DNA of 56,523 bases from Myxococcota bacterium. GTDB lineage: Bacteria; Myxococcota_A; UBA796; JAJRTE01. Position numbers and translations under genes: made by a program. The stretch spans positions 1-56,523 of the forward strand of contig JAJRTE010000166.1 in NCBI GenBank assembly GCA_024278455.1. Direction: 5' to 3'. Of this stretch, positions 52,462-56,523 are shown in pieces. Below the pieces are notes generated by a model that saw nothing but the letters and a program-made list of their open reading frames with translations, ran no database searches and was not told the origin of the DNA. Positions within the stretch are counted from its first letter, which is position 1, and each line of letters opens with the position of its first letter.

Positions 52462-55080
52462 TTGACAAGAAACCCCAGGAAAAAGACTGGCAAGAAGAAG
52501 TCCCCCCGGGAGTCCGCCCTGGACTTGCCGCGGTTGCCGTTCTACGAGATTCTGGCCGTCGTGTTCGGGACCGCGGGTATTTTCCTCGGGTTGGCTGTCA
52601 TTTCCTACAACCCCTCTGACCCGTCCTGGAATTCCGGTGGGGATATCGGACCGGCGTACAACTGGATGGGGCCGTTCGGTGCCTTCGTCTCCGAAGCTCT
52701 CGTCATCCCGTTGGGTATTGCCGCTCTGTTCGTGCCCCTGGTGCTCGTGCTGAGTGCCTGGACGCTCTTGCGCAACCGGCTTCCCGGCTGGCCCCTGATC
52801 CGCGTCCTCGCGTCCATCGCGTTCACTGTCTTCTCGTGCATCCTGTTCGCCCTGTATCCAGGCTCGTTCCTGCTCCGCGGTGACAGCGTGCTCGCCGGCG
52901 GCCTGCTCGGCACCGCTCTCGAGAAAAGTCTCGAGGCCCACTTTGCCAAGGGCGGGACGTGGATACTGACGCTCGCCGGTATCGTACTCTCCTTGCAAGT
53001 CATGCTCGCCATTCGCATCGGCCCGCCCCTCGTCAGGTTGGCCGACCTGCTCAAGAAAACAGGTGTCGGTGCGGTGCGAGCCGTTGCCGGTGCGATTGTT
53101 GGAGCCACACGGGCGTCCGGCAGGGCTGTTGCCGCCGGTGTCCTGGCAGTGGGCAGGGGGATCAGGTCAGGCGTTGCTTCCAGCCCTCGAGTCGCCCGTC
53201 CGTCGTCGTTCGATGGCATGCAAGAATCGTCACCGGCCGCCGGTGGAGGCGGTCGCGCTCGAGCAAACGCCGTTCGGTCCCGTGCTGCCGGGAGAGGGCG
53301 CGGCGACCCGGGCGGACAGGCCGGCGACCCGGGCCGCACCAAGGGGGACGATCCCCGGGAGCAGGCGGAGCACTTCGGCGTGGAGGAAGGTATTCCTCGA
53401 GTAGGCCTCGATTCGGAAGGCGATATCGTTGGTCCCGGGGCGGAGGGGCGTCCCGATGTCTCCCCACCGCACCGAAAAGCAAGCAGAGCCGGGGGTGCGG
53501 CGCGGCAGCGCCAGAAATCGGCCGGAAAGGCCCCCAGGATCGTCAAGAGCAGGTACATGGAGGACCTGCCGTCCGCGTCTTCCATCGTCGTCCCACCCGA
53601 GGAGAGCAAGGGGGAATACGAGTTCCCGTCCACCAGTTTCCTGACTCCGCCGCAACGCACCGAAGAGGCGCTGACGGAATCCGAGCTATTGGAGAGCGCC
53701 AGAACCCTGGAGGCCAAGCTCAGGGACTATGGCGTCGACGGACGGGTCGTCGAGATCCACCCGGGGCCGGTCATCACCATGTACGAATACGCGCCCGCCC
53801 CGGGCGTCAAGGTGTCCAAGATAACCAATCTTTCCAACGATCTGGCCCTTGCCCTCAGGGCGCTGGCCGTGCGTATCGTCGCGCCGTTGCCCGGGAAGGC
53901 TGCCGTCGGAATCGAGGTGCCGAACCAGGCCCGCCAGATGGTCTACCTGCGTGAAATCGTCGAGCATGACGAGTTCACCAAGGGCAACCAGATCCTGCCG
54001 CTCGCCATCGGGAAGGACATCGAAGGCAAGCCCTACGCCACCGATCTCGCCAGGATGCCCCACCTGCTCGTCGCCGGTGCCACCGGAACCGGGAAGTCGG
54101 TCGCTGTCAACTCCATGTTGATGTCCCTGCTCTTCTCGAGGACGCCAGAAGAGGTCAGGATCATCTTGATCGACCCCAAGATCATCGAGTTCAGCGTCTA
54201 TGAGGACATCCCCCACCTGCTCATGCCGGTGGTCACCGACCCTCAGAAGGCGGCTCGAGCCCTCGGCTGGGCAGTCAACGAGATGACCAGGCGATACAAA
54301 CTGTTGACAAGCGAAGGCGCCCGGAACATCGCCAGCTACAACGCGGTGGTGGAAAGACAGCGCCAGCGTTGGAATCCGGGAGCCGACCCCGGGGGGGACG
54401 AACCACCGGAGAAGTTGCCCTACATCATCATTGTCATCGACGAGTTGGCCGACTTGATGATGGTGGCGGGGAAAGAAGTCCAGGACGCCGTCGTGCGGCT
54501 TGCCCAGATGGCTCGAGCTGCGGGCATTCACATGATCGTCGCCACGCAGCGGCCGTCGGTGGACGTCATCACGGGTCTCATCAAGGCCAATTTTCCGGCG
54601 AGGGTCGCCTTCAAGGTCTCGTCGAAGACCGATTCCCGCACCATCATCGACGCGAATGGCGCGGAGTGTCTGCTCGGGAACGGGGACATGCTGTTCGTTC
54701 CCCCGGGCACCGCGTCCCTGGTGAGGCTGCATGGCGCGTTCGTGTCTGATGAAGAGACGCGGCGGGTGATCGAACATCTCAGGGAGCAAGGGCAGCCGCA
54801 GTTCGAAGAGTCATTGCTCAACCAGACCGAGGACGTGTCGGACCAGGAAGACGGCGAGGCCGACGAGGATTATGACGAGAAATACGAGGAAGCCAAGCTG
54901 GTGGTCCTGGAGGCTGGCATGGCGTCCATTTCCACGATCCAGCGGCGGCTCAAGATTGGCTACAACCGTTCAGCGCGCATGGTGGAACGGATGGCCAAGG
55001 AGGGGTTGATCGGCCCACCGACCCAGGGAGGCAAGCCGCGCGAGATCTATGCGAGCAAGATACAGGCCAGCCTGCGTTGA
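52462..55080 (+). CDS. ftsK: DNA translocase FtsK
   Basis: About 872 residues. The N-terminal domain has four membrane helices (FYEILAVVFGTAGIFLGLAV, LVIPLGIAALFVPLVLVL, VLASIAFTVFSCILFAL, GGTWILTLAGIVLSLQVMLA). A low-complexity Arg/Gly/Ser linker (about 200-400) follows. The motor has Walker A LLVAGATGTGKSVAVNSML, Walker B IIIVIDELADLMMVAGK, and ATQRPSVDVITGLIKANFPA. It ends with a winged-helix gamma domain (STIQRRLKIGYNRSARMVER). FtsK moves DNA at the septum and activates XerCD. The start is unsure: TTG 52462 has GAGG upstream and begins a basic N-terminus; GTG 52420 is in frame. It is followed by lolA and rimO. Confidence 0.95.
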   Translation: MTRNPRKKTGKKKSPRESALDLPRLPFYEILAVVFGTAGIFLGLAVISYNPSDPSWNSGGDIGPAYNWMGPFGAFVSEALVIPLGIAALFVPLVLVLSAWTLLRNRLPGWPLIRVLASIAFTVFSCILFALYPGSFLLRGDSVLAGGLLGTALEKSLEAHFAKGGTWILTLAGIVLSLQVMLAIRIGPPLVRLADLLKKTGVGAVRAVAGAIVGATRASGRAVAAGVLAVGRGIRSGVASSPRVARPSSFDGMQESSPAAGGGGRARANAVRSRAAGRGRGDPGGQAGDPGRTKGDDPREQAEHFGVEEGIPRVGLDSEGDIVGPGAEGRPDVSPPHRKASRAGGAARQRQKSAGKAPRIVKSRYMEDLPSASSIVVPPEESKGEYEFPSTSFLTPPQRTEEALTESELLESARTLEAKLRDYGVDGRVVEIHPGPVITMYEYAPAPGVKVSKITNLSNDLALALRALAVRIVAPLPGKAAVGIEVPNQARQMVYLREIVEHDEFTKGNQILPLAIGKDIEGKPYATDLARMPHLLVAGATGTGKSVAVNSMLMSLLFSRTPEEVRIILIDPKIIEFSVYEDIPHLLMPVVTDPQKAARALGWAVNEMTRRYKLLTSEGARNIASYNAVVERQRQRWNPGADPGGDEPPEKLPYIIIVIDELADLMMVAGKEVQDAVVRLAQMARAAGIHMIVATQRPSVDVITGLIKANFPARVAFKVSSKTDSRTIIDANGAECLLGNGDMLFVPPGTASLVRLHGAFVSDEETRRVIEHLREQGQPQFEESLLNQTEDVSDQEDGEADEDYDEKYEEAKLVVLEAGMASISTIQRRLKIGYNRSARMVERMAKEGLIGPPTQGGKPREIYASKIQASLR

Positions 55081-55327
55081 CCATGTACGAGTGAGGCTTC
55101 GCTCCTGGCAGGTTCGAACAATCTTCCGAGTCTGTGCGTCCATGTCTCGAGAGAGCCTTGCGACCGGAACGGCGAGCCGGGCTCGATCGCGGCTTCGTAC
55201 TGCGGCGGGCGCATGGTTGCGTCCGGCCATCACTTGCAGAGAACGCCCACGTCGTTCCGGTGCCTTTGCCGTGGCCTTTGCCGTGTTCCCGCACCGTGGC
55301 GGTCGGGCACAAAGGGGATACAGAACC

Positions 55328-56056
55328 ATGAAAGCAATCCACGTGACGATCCTGGCCGGGATGTTCTTGGCGGCCTGGGCCATGACGGGCAGCGTCCGTG
55401 CCGGCCAGGAGCCTGGAAGCGGTGCCCCCCAGCTCCCCGCGGGCCAGGGTTCGGACGGCGCCAAGCGGCTCGATGAAACGGTTGCCCGTGTCCAGGAGGC
55501 GTACCAGAACCTGGAGACGTTTTCGGCCAAGTTCACGCAGACGGTCACGTCGACCGGAATGTCGAGGGCCAGGACAGATTCCGGCACCGTGGAGATGAAG
55601 CGCGGTGGCAAGATGCGGTGGGACTTCCAGGAGCCCGAAGCCAAGCAGTTCATCAGCGATGGGCAGACACTGTGGTTCTATTTCCCCGCCGAGAATCAAG
55701 TCATGACGCTGCCCCTCGAGCAGGGCGCAAGCCAGGTCGCCCTCGACTTCATGTTCGGGCTCGGGGACGTGCGCAAGGATTTCGACGTGACCCTTGCCCA
55801 GGAGATCGCGTACCGCAAACCCGGCGCGACGGCGTTGCACCTGGTGCCCAGGAAGGCCCTGGGCACCGTCAAGCGGATGACCATATTGGTCGGCGACAAG
55901 GACGGCATGGTCGAGGAAGCGATTGTAGAGGATATGATGGGGAGCGTGACGCGGGTCGTGTTTGCCGGCGCGGTCATCAACCGCCCAATAGACGACGAAC
56001 GGTTTGCGTTCCAGGCCCCGCCCGGCGTCCACGAAGCGGTGCCGCAGGGCAACTGA
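55328..56056 (+). CDS. lolA: Outer-membrane lipoprotein carrier LolA
   Basis: 242 residues. A signal peptide (AIHVTILAGMFLAAWAMTGS, then VRAGQ) is followed by the LolA half-barrel. Landmarks: LDETVARVQEAYQNLETFSA, KFTQTVTSTGMSRA, MKRGGKMRWDFQEPEAKQFI, DGQTLWFYFPAENQVMTLPL. LolA ferries lipoproteins across the periplasm, which fits a genome with TPR lipoproteins such as 39565-41142. ATG 55328 follows AAGGGG about ten bases upstream. The 247 bases before it hold no convincing gene; the open frame there has Arg-rich, senseless translation. The stop is 58 bases before rimO. Confidence 0.93.
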   Translation: MKAIHVTILAGMFLAAWAMTGSVRAGQEPGSGAPQLPAGQGSDGAKRLDETVARVQEAYQNLETFSAKFTQTVTSTGMSRARTDSGTVEMKRGGKMRWDFQEPEAKQFISDGQTLWFYFPAENQVMTLPLEQGASQVALDFMFGLGDVRKDFDVTLAQEIAYRKPGATALHLVPRKALGTVKRMTILVGDKDGMVEEAIVEDMMGSVTRVVFAGAVINRPIDDERFAFQAPPGVHEAVPQGN

Positions 56057-56114
56057 TGATTCGCGTGAGCAACATGCAGGAACAACGCCAACCGGCACAG
56101 GCGGGCACGCAACG

Positions 56115-56523
56115 ATGACGACGCATCTGCACCTGGTCTCCCTGGGTTGCCCAAAGAACCTCGTGGACAGCGAGGTGCTCCTCGGCAGCCTGTTGTCCAG
56201 CGGGTACCAACCGGTGGACGACCCGTCGGATGCCGACGTGATCGTCGTCAACACCTGTGCGTTCATTTCCGAGGCCACCGAAGAATCGATCGACACCATC
56301 CTGGAACTTGCCAGGCACAAGAGCGAGAGTCGGTGCAGGTACCTGGTTGTGGCAGGGTGCATGGCCCAGCGTTATGCACAAGACCTCGAGGCCGCACTGC
56401 CGGAGGTGGACTACTTCGTTGGCACCGGCGAACTCGACAGGATTCCCGCCCTGCTGAAGAATCGGCCCGCGCAAAAGGTCTTTGCCGATCTCCCCGGAGA
56501 CATCCCCCGGGATCACGTACCGA
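56115..56523 (+). CDS. rimO: Ribosomal protein S12 methylthiotransferase RimO, N-terminal part (runs off the right edge)
   Basis: The first 136 residues of a radical-SAM methylthiotransferase. The UPF0004 domain shows LVSLGCPKNLVDSEVLLGSL (first cluster-binding Cys), VIVVNTCAFISEATEESIDT (second) and VVAGCMAQRYAQDLEAALPE (third). The SLGCPKNLVDSE form is characteristic of RimO rather than MiaB. RimO adds a methylthio group to an Asp of ribosomal protein S12. The radical-SAM CxxxCxxC motif lies beyond the window. The start is ATG 56115. Confidence 0.95.
   Translation, partial: MTTHLHLVSLGCPKNLVDSEVLLGSLLSSGYQPVDDPSDADVIVVNTCAFISEATEESIDTILELARHKSESRCRYLVVAGCMAQRYAQDLEAALPEVDYFVGTGELDRIPALLKNRPAQKVFADLPGDIPRDHVP

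Overview
The window is GC-rich (about 63% by eye) and almost fully coding. It looks chromosomal, from a member of the Myxococcota or a related deltaproteobacterial lineage. The reasons are C-terminal AgmX/PglI-type domains on two proteins, a gene string resembling the Myxococcus gltD-E-F-G motility cluster, MopE-type metal-binding repeats, long TPR envelope proteins, and the order ftsK-lolA-rimO. This is gene-content inference; no 16S rRNA or other formal marker was examined.

Layout. Positions 1-494: debris of a group II intron reverse transcriptase at the edge. 495-7890: a Cys-rich unknown protein, then recA, cinA and a secreted VIT/vWA protein on the minus strand, then an RskA-like membrane protein. 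8391-10615: a zinc-ribbon miniprotein and an unusual cytoplasmic subtilase with an integrase-like front and a CBM48-like tail. 10650-11564: a family 2 glycosyltransferase, divergent from the next block. 11758-24753: a twelve-gene respiratory complex I operon (nuoA, C, D, E, F, G, H, J, K, L, M, N) that lacks nuoB and nuoI. 24904-26472: a secreted MopE-repeat/beta-propeller protein. 26502-30554: an NtrC-type regulator gene broken by an in-frame TAG, then a SppA-type peptidase with an outer-membrane-barrel-like front. 31007-32569: a PBP4-type DacB.

32777-43246: a plus-strand envelope locus. It encodes an exported protein, two very large TPR proteins (the second split by an in-frame TAA), a TPR lipoprotein, a 93-residue exported protein and a GltG/PglI-like inner-membrane protein. 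The order matches the Myxococcus gltD-E-F-G core; GltH, GltI, GltJ and the AglRQS motor are not in the window. 43402-52300: a cyclic-nucleotide-binding-domain remnant, then exopolysaccharide export and sugar-nucleotide genes (exported unknown, beta-barrel, Wza-like protein, SDR epimerase, WecB, a SIS/acetyltransferase fusion, a Gfo/Idh oxidoreductase) and an HMG-CoA-lyase-like enzyme. 52462-56523: ftsK, lolA and the start of rimO.

The strongest leads are the Glt-like envelope locus, the complex I operon lacking two iron-sulfur subunits, two genes with single in-frame stops, several unusual domain fusions, and a strong excess of the palindrome CTCGAG (about 105 copies by eye, against roughly 19 expected from base composition). 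No tRNA, rRNA, CRISPR array or intact insertion sequence was seen.
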